A DNA stretch of 16,107 nt from assembly GCA_004151065.3 (NCBI GenBank), contig NWUY0300000923.1, forward strand, positions 15,031 through 31,137, given 5' to 3'. Made by a program: the position numbers and the translations under genes. The DNA comes from Larix sibirica. Taxonomy: Eukaryota; Streptophyta; Pinopsida; Pinales; Pinaceae. This document shows, piece after piece, positions 1 through 9,818 of this stretch (position 1 is the stretch's first letter; the number at the start of each line of letters is the position of its first letter). The notes beneath the pieces were generated by a model, which made no database searches, was not told the origin of the DNA, and was given only the letters and a program-made list of their open reading frames with translations.

Positions 1-2
1 AG

Positions 3-1604
3 CCTGTAGTGGTTGGTGTTACTTCGGTGCCGGTGGGTATTGACATTGGGGATTCCTTTTCTTTGTCGTAGGAGGTTTTTTTAGCTGGGTTCCTGGGATT
101 AGCCGAACATAGAGGCTTTCCCATTCCGTCAGCTAATAGATCGTTTGGTACTTCTGCTCCATGGAATGGGGGTTTCGAAGGTGGGGCGGCATGCTCGCGG
201 GTTAAGGTGAGAAGGAAATGGTTAAAAAACACAGGTAAAGCACCTAACTACTTGCTGGGGGAGGATATCGACTTTCAACAACTTTTAACGATGGCTAAGA
301 CTTTTTTGGTGGGTAGGGTTTACGGCCATGCGGTGGCTCTCAAGACGGTCATCTAGTGGGCTTCTCAGGCCTGGTTGGGGTACTGTGGTCATTTGCCGAG
401 GGTTGAGGCACTCTCAGGGGGGTGGTTTTCTTTTCACTTTTCATCTAATGAGCATGCTCAGTGGGTGTTGGGCTTAAACTGGAGCTTGGTAAATGTTCCT
501 TTGCTACTCAAACCATGGAACCCCTTATTTGATGCCAGCTGCGAACGTATGGACACCATACCATTGTGGGTTTGTCTGCTAGGACTTCCACTTCATTATT
601 GGGCTAAGGAACATTTCCGCAGGATTGGTAACCTGTTGGGGACTTATTTGGAGGCTGATTTTTATTTTGTTACAACTTCGGTTCAGAAGGTTGCTCGTAT
701 CCTAGTTAACATCAATGTAAGGGATGGATTGGAAGATGGTATGGATCTCTATTGGGGACCTCATATTTTCCCCCAAATTCTCAACTATGAGAATGTGCCA
801 TTTTGGTGTCGCCGTTGCCACTTACATAGTCACCTTGCTTCTGATTGTCATCTCCCATTGCGTATTCGAAACGGTACCCCTCTGCGGCATCGAAATTTCA
901 TGGCGGACTGACAATTGGATGATGTGGATCAGAATCTTGGCGGGGATGCACAGGTTCCTTCAGAGCATCCTGTAGTGCCTGTTGGAGTGGATGTTCCTAT
1001 GGGTGTGGATGCAGATGTGTCAAAATCGGCATCCTTTATAAACAGAGGGGATATTTTCTTTGCTAATGTCCCTGACGAGGTCGATGGAGGAGTCCATAAC
1101 TCATCTTTGCGGGCAGTGGATCTAGCCTCGGGTACTTTTTCCTCTCCTTGTACACCTCCTTAAATTAATTTCTTTGTTAAGAATTTATCTTTTCCTGATC
1201 TGGATTGGGTAGCTGGTCTCAAGCATTTACATATTTCCTCTGAGCATGTGTTCAATAACTCTATCCCCACTCGCTCCTTTGTGGGGAAAACTCCTCCTAA
1301 ACCACTCCTTTTGGAAGCTAGCCCTGTAACCTCTCCCATTACTTCCCCTATTGCCCCTTCCGAAGTGGATCTGTCACTTTTACCTGTGGGTTCGAATGAG
1401 TCAGGGTATTTTCTGCGCTCCATGAACAAATTATCGGCTGGGGGTCTGGGGAAGGAAACAACCTGAGTGGTCAAGGGCAGAGGTCGGAAGTCTTTCTTGA
1501 CGAAATCTAAGACTAAATCATGCACGAAACTTCTGGAAGGAAGAAAAATTTCTATTGAAAGGGCACTTAGAGCAGTGAATGCCCAGCAAGAGGGGTATAA
1601 ATGA
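3..1604 (+). pseudogene. LINE ORF1 (gag-like, DUF4283 + CCHC zinc knuckle), copy 1
   Basis: Nucleic-acid-binding ORF1 protein of a plant LINE. One frame can be followed from base 3 to the TGA at 1602-1604, interrupted by stops at 69, 354, 909, 1161 and 1464. The longest open stretch (375-911) carries a DUF4283-like region with GGWFSFHF, KPWNP and LPLHYW, then a zinc knuckle at 793-850 reading C-x2-C-x4-H-x4-C. A basic lead-in (RVKVRRKWLKN) lies at about 202-234. After the knuckle comes a Pro/Ser/Val-rich linker and a basic tail (KGRGRK) before the end. The stop at 1161 is TAA where copy 2 has TCC, so it is a lesion. The true start is upstream of the window. The final stop overlaps the ORF2 start as ATGA. 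The protein would coat element RNA, but this copy is inactive. Confidence 0.85.
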
Positions 1605-2311
1605 AAATGATGTCTTTCAATTGTCGGGGTCTTGTTGGTCCCTCCAAAAGATCAACGTTGCGTCGGGTGTTGGAATTGGAACATCCGGATATTTTATTGC
1701 TACAAGAAACTATGGGAGGGGGGTTATATTTTTCGGGGAAGTTAAAGTCTTGGTTCCCTGGTTGGGGATTTGAGTCATTGGATGCTAGGGAACGCTCTGG
1801 GGGTTTGGTTGTTGGTTGGCAGTAATCTTGTGTTTTGGTCTCGAATTTGTGGGGTATGGAGTCGGTATTGGATCTGACCTTCAAATCCCTTGATTTTGAT
1901 CGTATTTTCACTGTGGTGAATGTTTATGGACCTTGTTGTAATAGAATACCCTTCTGGGAGTCGCTATTGGCTAAGGATGTTCTCAAGGGTGATTCGGTGA
2001 TTATAGGAGGGGACCTGAATTTCTCTTTGGGTTAGGCTGAAGTTTGGGGGCCTCACGCCTAGGTGGACATTCTTACGGATTTCTTTATCAGGAAACTAAT
2101 TAAAGGTGATTGGGTCGATGTAGAACCAATGGTTTTTAAACATTCATGGAGGAATAAGAGGGTGGGGGATGATATGGTTGCGAAATGTCTGGACAGGTTT
2201 TTGCTCAATGAACATCTGGTGGAGTCTTTTTTTCATATTCGGAAATGGATTGGTTCTGGGGGATGTTATGATCATGAACCTATTTTTCTAGATATACTGA
2301 ATGGTCCTCTT
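1601..2311 (+). other. Endonuclease domain remnant (APE-like), copy 1 ORF2
   Basis: APE/exonuclease III-like endonuclease that nicks target DNA for target-primed reverse transcription. Visible catalytic landmarks, numbered from the ATG at 1601 and reading through stops: Asn7 (FNCRG), Glu36 (LLQET), Tyr109 (VNVYGP), Asp138 and Asn140 (GGDLN), and Asp224-His225 (YDHEP). All key residues remain, but stops at 1823 (TAA), 2033 (TAG) and 2060 (TAG) cut the domain. The same three stops are in copy 2. Confidence 0.88.
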
Positions 2312-3109
2312 AAGCCTCCTGCTCCCTTAAAGTTTAATAAAATTTGGTTGAAGGACCCTACTTTTACTGATTTAATCCAGTCTCTTTGGATTCCTTATCA
2401 AGTTGGAAACCCACTCTCACTTGCGTTCCACTTTGCTGAGAATATCAAGATTCTCAAAGGGCCTATCAAGCAGTGGGTGGCGGATAAATGGAAAAGGGAC
2501 AATTGTGAATTGAATGTGATTGAAGGGGAACTTGCCTCCATTGCTATGTGCTCTAGGGGAGGTTTTACTACTTAGGAGTCGAAGGATTCTTTAGTTTGGC
2601 TGGAAGGACGAAGGAATCAATTGTTACTGGAGAAAGAGGAGACTTGGTGCCTGAAGAGCAGGGCCATTTGCCTAGAAAGTGGGGATGAGAATACTAAATT
2701 CTTCCAGGCATATGCAAAAGGGCAGAGGTCTGCTAATACTATTTGGAGTCTGGAAGACCAGATGGGTACCTCTCACTCAACTTTCGAGGGTATGGCCAGG
2801 GTTGGTGTACAACACTTTCAAAATCTTTTCAAGGCCAGTGACAGGGTTAATATCAAAGATGTTGTTAGGGTGGCACAACTGTTCCCATGTTTTTTGGATG
2901 AAGAGGACAATAGGATGCTAATGGACCGTATCACGGCTGATGAATTAAAAGAGGTTCTGAGCAGCTTTCAGAAGGACAAAAGTCTGGGGCTGGATGGCTG
3001 GACCATAGAATTTATTCTTGGCCTTTTCGATATCGTCGGTGATGATCTCATTCGTCTGGTTGAAGACACTCGGAGGGATGGCAGGATTCCAACTAGTATT
3101 AACTCGACC

Positions 3110-3905
3110 TTCATTGCCTTAATTCCTAAGGTGGACAATCCTTCCTCACTTAATGAATTCAGGCCAATTTCCTTGTGTAATTGTGTTTACAAGATTGTCA
3201 CTAAATTTATTGCTCAGAGACTCAAATCCATCCTATCAACTCATATTTCGGAGGAACAATTTGGGTTTTTGGAAGGACGTCAAATACATGAGGCCATTGG
3301 TATTGCTAAGAAAGGGCTACACAGTATTAAAACTATGAAGCTGAAGGGGGTTGTGTTTAAAATTGATTTATCGAAAGCTTATGATAAGGTGAGTTGGCTA
3401 TACCTCTATCTTCTGCTCACACACCTGGGTTTTGACATTGGTTTCATCAGATGGGTTATGAGCTGTATTTCCACGGTTCCTTTTCGGTCCTCATAAATGG
3501 TGCTGCTACGCCCTTCTTTCATTTGGGTCGGGGACTGCGACAGGGTTTTCCTCTGTCTCCTTTGCTATTTTTGCTTGTGGCTGAAAGTCTGAGTTATGCT
3601 CTCATAGATGCTAAAAGGATGGGTCATTTTGCTGGTATTCAGGTGGCTCCAGACTTTAATATTACCCATTTACTATGTGTGGATGACATTCTCATTTTCT
3701 GCTTGGGCTCCCGTAGGGATGGGAACAAGATGAAGGAGATTTTGGATCTCTTTTCACAAGCCATTGGGATGGAAGTTAATGCTGGTAAGTCCACTCTTTC
3801 AACTAACCTTCTTTCGGAAGATGAGCGGTTGATATATACTGAACATTACTTTTACTCCTCTTACCCTCTTGGATGGTCTCAAATACCTTGGTTTTCACCT
3901 TAAAC
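3110..3905 (+). other. Reverse transcriptase domain remnant, copy 1 ORF2
   Basis: RT_nLTR-like domain. Seen in order: FIALIPKV and EFRPISLCN (fingers), KIDLSKAYDKVSW (motif A, Asp), RGLRQGFPLSPLLF (motif B) and LLCVDDILIF (motif C; VDD at 3679-3687). A one-base deletion near 3478, in a T/C run, splits motif A from motif B. A two-base loss near 3847 shifts the frame again after motif C. Both catalytic aspartates of motif C remain. Motif B has Phe where most LINE enzymes have Asp (QGDPLSP), and copy 2 shares this. Confidence 0.9.
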
Positions 3906-4753
3906 CAAATGATTACAAGAAGCAGGATTGGGTCTAGCTGATCAAGAAGCTGGAGCTTAGATTGAGAAGCTGGAGCTTTAAATGGCTCTCTAGGGCAGGG
4001 AGATTGGTTTTGGTTAAATCTATTTTGGAGGCTATTCCAGTCTACTGGATGTCTCTGCATGGATTCCTTGTGGCATTCTGGATCATGCGAGGAGACTATG
4101 TTTTCAATTTTTGTAGAATGGTAAGGAGGACACCTATGTGGCTCCCTGGGTCAAGTGGGAAAGGATAGTAGCTCCTAAGGCACTGGGTGGTTGTGGGATG
4201 AAGAATATTTTCCCTTTTTCTAAAGCTTTGGCTGCTAAGTGTGGCTGGAGGTTGATTAAGTCTGGGGGTTTTTGGGCTCGGGTCATGATCCAAAAGTACA
4301 TTGCGAAATCCTTTAAAAACACATGCGGGGGGAACGACTATCTGGAAGGAAATTGTAAAATCTTTTCATGTCATCGAACAAGATTTGGTTTAGGATGTTG
4401 GAAATGGACATAAGGTTCGGATTGGTCGGGATCCGTGGTTCGGATGTGAACGACAGTATATATTGACCGAGGGGACTATTGAGGCCTCAGGACTGAGGGG
4501 TATCTGATACTTACATCAACTTGTGGATCACGATGTTCTTCTGATGGGTTACCCTTCTTGGCGACCGACTATTTCCTTTGGTATTGGAGGTGATGCGAAG
4601 CTGGAACTGGGTCTTTATCTACGGGCCCTTTGTATGGATCATATTTACTTGAGTGATCAGGAGGATGACCTATGTTGGGATGGAGATCCATCTTCCCTTT
4701 ACACTCCCAAAGGTGGTTATCTCTAGATTAGTGCTGCTTTGATGCCGAGGGAA

Positions 4754-4972
4754 CCAAAATGGTGGTGGAGGTCCTTGTGGAAACTTCACAGCCCACATAA
4801 GGTCCGTCTCTTCATGTGGTGTATCCTGTCAAATCGTGTACCCACCTGGGATTTTTTACAAAGGAGAAACAAACAGGTACCGGGGTGGCGTATCCTATGT
4901 CGTAGGGATATGGAGAATATGGGACATTTGTTTCTATTTTGTCCATATATTTATGTTATTTGGGAACTTGTA
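4754..4972 (+). other. zf-RVT domain remnant, copy 1 ORF2
   Basis: Zinc-binding region between RT and RNase H typical of plant LINEs, with WWWRSLWKL, HKVRLFMW, TWDFL and GHLFLFCPY. The zinc ligands in copy 2 read C-x2-C-x8-H-x4-C. Here the first Cys is Arg (CGT at 4889-4891), so the cluster is damaged. A stop at 4724 (CAG in copy 2) lies just upstream, and another at 5027 (TGG in copy 2) downstream. Confidence 0.82.
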
Positions 4973-5260
4973 TCTAGAGTTCTGAAGGTTTGTTTTCGGT
5001 GGGTTGGCGCTTTGATTAATGAAGCCTAGGTGGCATGGTTTCAAAATCCCGTGTACAAAGAATATAGGCCACTTCCATTGACGGTTGTATGGGGAGTATG
5101 GCTTGCCCGAAACAGGCGTGTGTTTAATGAGATTGAATGCTTACTTGCACAGACGGCTTTGCAGTGTTACGGGCTCTTCTGATCTTGCAAACGTGTAACA
5201 CTACTTGCTAATGTTCGGAATGTCCAGCTGGTGGATATTGATTATTCTCAGCCTTGGGGT

Positions 5261-5631
5261 TTTTTCAACGGTGCTTGTCAAAATAATATTTTCGGGGGAG
5301 GGGATCTCCTTTTCATCTCTCCTGTGCATTTCTTTGAAATGTCTTTGGGGTTGGGGGCTGGTAGCAACAATTGGGCAGAAATTCTTAGTCTCAGATTCCT
5401 TGTCAGTTATGCACTTGATTAGGGATTTGCAGAATCACTATCTTCGGGGACTCACTGAATGTGATTCATTGGGTTACAGGAACAGAGCAATGTCACAATC
5501 GTAGGCTCGCAAACATTTTGGCATTTATTCGAAATGCCACTTATTCTTTTGACAACTTTACGTGCAGGCATGTTTTCAGGGAGAACAACTCAGAAGCGAA
5601 AAGGGCATCGAAAGAGGGGCTACTACTAGGG
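5261..5631 (+). other. RNase H domain remnant, copy 1 ORF2, catalytic residues lost
   Basis: RNase H (RVT_3-type) domain at the ORF2 C-terminus. The first catalytic Asp is Asn (FFNGA, AAC at 5267-5269). The Glu (AEILSL) and the third acidic residue (GDSLNVI) remain, but a one-base deletion near 5418 puts them in different frames. The last Asp of the EAD motif is Lys (AAA at 5599-5601). Copy 2 keeps Asp at both sites. This copy would be inactive even without the stops. Confidence 0.85.
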
Positions 5632-5662
5632 CATGGGATCTGGAGGATCAAAGCATTTTATA

Positions 5663-5663
5663 N
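5663..5663. other. Single N at a repeat joint (probable assembly join)
   Basis: One unresolved base separates the end of LINE copy 1 from a mid-ORF1 start of copy 2. To the left the sequence matches bases just before 10222. To the right it matches bases from 1136 on. This is what a contig join placed in a repeat would give, but a real tandem duplication joint would look the same. Confidence 0.9.
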
Positions 5664-6132
5664 TTTTTCCTCTCCTTGTACACCTCCTTCCATTAATTTC
5701 TTTGTTAAGAATTTATCTTTTCCTGATCTGGATTGGGTAGCTGGTCTCAAGCATTTACATATTTCCTCTGAGCATGTGTTCAATAACTCTATCCCCACTC
5801 GCTCCTTTGTGGGGAAAACTCCTCCTAAACCACTCCTTTTGGAAGCTAGCCCTGTAACCTCTCCCATTACTTCCCCTATTGCCCCTTCCGAAGTGGATCT
5901 GTCACTTTTACCTGTGGGTTCGAATGAGTCAGGGTATTTTCTGCGCTCCATGAACAAATTATCGGCTGGGGGTCTGGGGAAGGAAACAACCTGAGTGGTC
6001 AAGGGCAGAGGTCGGAAGTCTTTCTTGACGAAATCTAAGACTAAATCATGCACGAAACTTTTGGAAGGAAGAAAAATTTCTATCGAGAGGGCACTTAGAG
6101 CAGTGAATGCCCAGCAAGAGGGGTATAAATGA
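5664..6132 (+). pseudogene. LINE ORF1 C-terminal fragment, copy 2
   Basis: Matches the Pro/Ser-rich linker and basic tail of copy 1 ORF1 (1136-1604). The DUF4283 region and zinc knuckle are absent because the copy begins at the N. It keeps serine (TCC at 5689) where copy 1 has a TAA stop. It shares the TGA stop at 5992-5994 with copy 1 (1464). The final TGA (6130-6132) overlaps the ORF2 ATG (6129-6131). The open frame that appears to run from copy 1 RNase H through the N into this fragment is a joint artefact, not a fusion gene. Confidence 0.8.
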
Positions 6133-6839
6133 AAATGATGTCTTTCAATTGTCGGGGTCTTGTTGGTCCCTCCAAAAGATCAACGTTGCGTCGGGTGTTG
6201 GAATTGGAACATCCGGATATTTTATTGCTACAAGAAACTATGGGAGGGGGGTTATATTTTTCGGGGAAGTTAAAGTCTTGGTTCCCTGGTTGGGGATTTG
6301 AGTCATTGGATGCTAGGGAACGCTCTGGGGGTTTGGTTGTTGGTTGGCAGTAATCTTGTGTTTTGGTCTCGAATTTGTGGGGTATGGAGTCGGTATTGGA
6401 TCTGACCTTCAAATCCCTTGATTTTGATCGTATTTTCACTGTGGTGAATGTTTATGGACCTTGTTGTAATAGAATACCCTTCTGGGAGTCGCTATTGGCT
6501 AAGGATGTTCTCAAGGGTGATTCGGTGATTATAGGAGGGGACCTGAATTTCTCTTTGGGTTAGGCTGAAGTTTGGGGGCCTCACGCCTAGGTGGACATTC
6601 TTACGGATTTCTTTATCAGGAAACTAATTAAAGGTGATTGGGTCGATGTAGAACCAATGGTTTTTAAACATTCATGGAGGAATAAGAGGGTGGGGGATGA
6701 TATGGTTGCGAAATGTCTGGACAGGTTTTTGCTCAATGAACATCTGGTGGAGTCTTTTTTTCATATTCGGAAATGGATTGGTTCTGGGGGATGTTATGAT
6801 CATGAACCTATTTTTCTAGATATACTGAATGGTCCTCTT
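6129..6839 (+). other. Endonuclease domain remnant, copy 2 ORF2
   Basis: Base-for-base identical to the copy 1 endonuclease region, including the stops at 6351 (TAA), 6561 (TAG) and 6588 (TAG). Catalytic landmarks are Asn7, Glu36, Asp138, Asn140, Asp224 and His225 from the ATG. The stop at 6561 follows FSLG, where related LINEs have Gln or His, so CAG is the likely ancestral codon. Confidence 0.88.
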
Positions 6840-7637
6840 AAGCCTCCTGCTCCCTTAAAGTTTAATAAAATTTGGTTGAAGGACCCAACTTTCACTAATT
6901 TAATCCAGTCTCTCTGGATTCCTTATCAAGATGGGAACCCATTCTCACCTGAGTTCCACTTTGTTGAGAATATCAGGATTCTCAAAGGTCCTATCAAGCA
7001 GTGGGTGGCGGATAAACGGAAAAGGGATGATCATGAATTGAAGGTGATTGAAGGGGAAATTGCTTCCATTGCGATGTGCTCTGGGGGAGGTTTTATTACT
7101 CAGGAGTCGAAGGATTCTTTAGTTCGGCTGGAAGGACGAAGGAATCATTTGTTACTAGAGAAAGAGGATACTTGGCGCCTGAACAGCAGGGCCATTTGGC
7201 TGGAAAGTGGGGATGAAAATACTAAATTCTTCCAGGCATATGAGAAAGGGCGGAGGTCTGCTAATACTATTTGGAGTCTGGAAGACCAGATGGGTACCTC
7301 TCACTCAAATTTCGAGGGTATGGCCAGGCTTGGTGTACAACACTTTCAATATATTTTCAAGGCCAATGACAGGGTTAATATCGAAGATGTTGTTAGGGTG
7401 GCACAACTGTTCCCACGTTTTGTGGATGAAGAGGACAATAGGATGCTAATGGCCAGTATCACGGTTGATGAATTAAAAGAGGTTCTGAGCAGCTTTCAGA
7501 AGGACAAAAGTTCGAGGCCAGATGGCTGGACCATAGAATTTATTCTTGGCATTTTTTATATCATTGGTGATGATCTCATTCGTCTGGTTGAAGACACTCG
7601 GAGGGATGGCAGGATTTCGACTAGTCTTAACTCGACC

Positions 7638-8433
7638 TTCATTGCCTTAATTCCTAAGGTGGACAATCCTTCCTCACTTAATGAATTCAGGCCAATTTCC
7701 TTGTGTAATTGTGTTTACAAGGTTGTCACTAAAGTTATTGCTCGGATACTCAAATCCATCCTATCAACTCATATTTTGGAGGAACAATTTGGATTTTTGG
7801 AAGGATGTCAAATACATGAGGCCATTGGTATTTCTCAGGAAGGGCTGCACAGTATTAAAACTATGAAGATGAAGGGGGTTGTGCTTAAAATTGATTTATT
7901 GAAAGCTTATGATAAGGTGAGTTGGCTATACCTCTATCTTCTGCTCACACACCTGGGTTTTGACATTGGTGTCATTAGATGGGTTATGAGCTGTGTTTCC
8001 ACGGTTTCCTTTTCGGTCCTCATAAATGGTGCTGCTACGCCCTTCTTTCATTCTGGTCAGGGATAGCGATAGGGTTTTCCTCTGTCTCCATTGTTATTTT
8101 TGCTTGTGGCTGAAAGTATGAGTCGTGCTCTCAAAGATGCTAGAAGGATGGGTCATTTTGTTGGTATTCAGGTGGCTCCAAACTTTAATATTACCCATCT
8201 ACTGTTTGTGGACGACATTCTCATTTTCTGCTCGAGCTCCCGTAGGGATGGGAACAAGTTGAAGGAGATTTTGGATCTCTTTTCACAAGCCAATGGGATG
8301 GAAGTTAATGCTGGTAAGTCCACTCTTTCAACTAACCTTTTTTCAGAGGATGAGAAGTTGTTATATACTGAACATTTTGCTTTTACTCCTCTTACCCTCC
8401 TGGATGGTCTCAAATACCTTGGTTTTCACCTTA
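7638..8433 (+). other. Reverse transcriptase domain remnant, copy 2 ORF2
   Basis: Same domain as in copy 1 but in one frame. Motif A reads KIDLLKAYDKVSW and motif C reads LLFVDDILIF (VDD at 8208-8216, residues 694-696). Motif B is hit by two TAG stops, at 8064 (CTG in copy 1) and 8070 (CAG in copy 1), three bases apart within the RGLRQG block. Confidence 0.9.
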
Positions 8434-9311
8434 AACCAAATGATTACAAGAAGCAAGATTGGGTCTGGCTGATCGAGAAGCTGGAGTTTAAATTGAGAAG
8501 CTGGAGCTTTAAATGGATTTCCAGGGCGGGGAGATTGGTTTTGGTTAAATATGTTTTGGAGGCTATTCCGGTCTACTGGATGTCTCTGGCATGGATTCCC
8601 CATGGAATTATGGATTGTGCGAGGAGACTATGTTATTAGTTTTTGTGGAATGATAAGGAGGACACCTATGTGGATCCCTAGGTCAAGTGGGAAAGGATAG
8701 CAGCTCCTAAGGCACTGGGTGGTTGGGGGCTGAAGAATATTTTCTCTTTTTCTAAGGCTTTAGCTGCTAAGTGTGGTTGGAGGTTGATTAAGTTTGGGGG
8801 TTTTTGGGCCCGGGTCATGATCCAAAAGTACATTGCACCCAACTCACTAGAAAGTTGGATTCAGATTACTCTGAAAACACATGCGGGGGGCACGACTATC
8901 TAGAAGGTGATTGTAAAATATTTTCATGTCAGCGAACAAGATTTGGTCTGGGATGTTGGAAATGGACATAAGGTTCGGATTGGTTGGGATCTGTGGGTCA
9001 GATGTGAACGACAGCATATATTGACTGAGGGGACTATTGAGGCCTTAGGACTGAGGGGTATCCGATACTTTCATCAACTTGCAGATCACAATGTTCTTCT
9101 GATGGGGTACCCTTCTTGGTGACCAGCTATTTCCTTTGGTCTTGGAGGTGATGCGGAGCTAGAAATGGGTCTTTATATACGGTCCCTTTGTATGGACCAT
9201 ATTTACTTGAGTGATTAGGAGGATGACCTATGTTTGGATGGACATCCATCTGGCCTTTACACTCCCAAAGGCATTTATCTCCAGATTAGTGTTGATTTGA
9301 TGCCGAGGAAA

Positions 9312-9530
9312 CCGGAATGGTGGTGGAGGTCCTTGTGGAAACTTCCCATCCCGCATAAGGTCTATCTCTCCATGTGGTGTATCCTGTCGAATAGTGTATC
9401 CACCTGGGATTTTTTATAGAGGCAAAACAAACAGGGACCGGGGTGGTGTATCCTGTGTCATAGGGATATGGAGACTGCGGGACATTTGTTTCTGTTTTGT
9501 CCATATATTTCTGTTGTTTGGGAACTTGTA
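9312..9530 (+). other. zf-RVT domain, copy 2 ORF2
   Basis: WWWRSLWKL, HKVYLSMW, then Cys1107-x2-Cys1110-x8-His1119-x4-Cys1124 (GWCILC ... GHLFLFCPY). All four presumed zinc ligands remain, unlike copy 1. A TAG at 9417 (CAA in copy 1) interrupts the domain. Confidence 0.82.
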
Positions 9531-9818
9531 TCTAGAATTCTGAAGGTTCGTTTTCGGTGGGTTGGCGCTTTGATTAATGAAGCCTGGGCGGAATGGTTTC
9601 AAAATCCCATGTACAAAGAATATAGGCCGCTTCCATTGATGGTTGTTTAGGGAGTATGGCTTTCCCAGAACAGGCGTGTGTTTAATGAGATTGAATCCTT
9701 ATCTGCGCAAACGGATTTGTAGTGTTGTGGGATCTTCTTATCTTGCAATCATGTAACACTACTCGCTAATGTTCGGAATGTCCAGCCGGTGGATATTGAT
9801 TATTCTCAGCCTTGGTTT

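Larger units (their letters stand above)
1..5662 (+). mobile_element. LINE (L1-type) retrotransposon, copy 1, defective
   Basis: Non-LTR retrotransposon read on the plus strand. Domains occur in the order DUF4283-like region, CCHC knuckle, endonuclease, reverse transcriptase, zf-RVT and RNase H, which is the usual order of plant L1-type LINEs. The 5' end lies outside the window, because ORF1 is already open at base 3. The 3' end is cut at the N at 5663, a few codons before the stop seen in copy 2. Both ORFs are broken by stops. ORF2 also differs from copy 2 by about -1 (near 3478), -2 (near 3847), -1 (near 4057), net -26 (near 4305) and -1 (near 5418) bases. No target-site duplication or poly(A) tail can be seen. 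Confidence 0.93.
1136..5662 (+). repeat. Direct repeat 1, left copy (LINE segment)
   Basis: This segment recurs in the same orientation at 5664-10221. The offset is 4528 bases at the left end and 4559 at the right end because of deletions in this copy. Bases 1136-1559 show five differences, 1560-2358 are exactly identical, and after 2359 there are many substitutions and indels. The repeat ends exactly at the N at 5663. Confidence 0.95.
1601..5662 (+). pseudogene. LINE ORF2 polyprotein (EN-RT-zf-RVT-RNase H), copy 1, broken
   Basis: ORF2 starts at the ATG at 1601 (MKMMSFNCRG), the usual start of plant LINE endonucleases. Premature stops lie at 1823, 2033, 2060, 2573, 3935, 4114, 4505, 4724, 5027 and 5180. 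The frame also moves at about 3478 (-1), 3847 (-2), 4057 (-1), 4305 (net -26) and 5418 (-1), judged by alignment to copy 2. Longest open pieces are 2621-3496 (RT fingers and palm up to motif A) and 3451-3903 (RT motifs B and C). The enzyme would nick target DNA and prime reverse transcription. This copy cannot do so: it has several frameshifts, has lost one zf-RVT cysteine (Cys to Arg at 4889), and has changed RNase H catalytic residues. The last codons are lost at the N at 5663. Confidence 0.92.

Noticed and set aside
1160-1525. Minus-strand open frames over ORF1 (1160-1525, 1567-1911, and their copies at 5658-6053 and 6095-6439)
   Set aside because: They lie opposite recognisable LINE coding sequence and show no domain. 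Their conservation in both copies follows from the near-identity of the DNA.
5461-5994. Open frame running from copy 1 RNase H through the N into the ORF1 tail of copy 2
   Set aside because: It exists only because the two sequences happen to meet in frame at the unresolved base. The two parts are the end of ORF2 and the end of ORF1 of a LINE, not a fusion gene.
6591-8066. A 491-codon open frame as a working reverse transcriptase gene
   Set aside because: It has no ATG start (it opens after a TAG, with GTG), begins within the endonuclease and stops within RT motif B. It is a piece of a broken ORF2.
8168-8603. Minus-strand open frames over the RT region of copy 2, and the similar one at 3803-4060
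   Set aside because: Shadows of the RT frame on the opposite strand, with no recognisable family.
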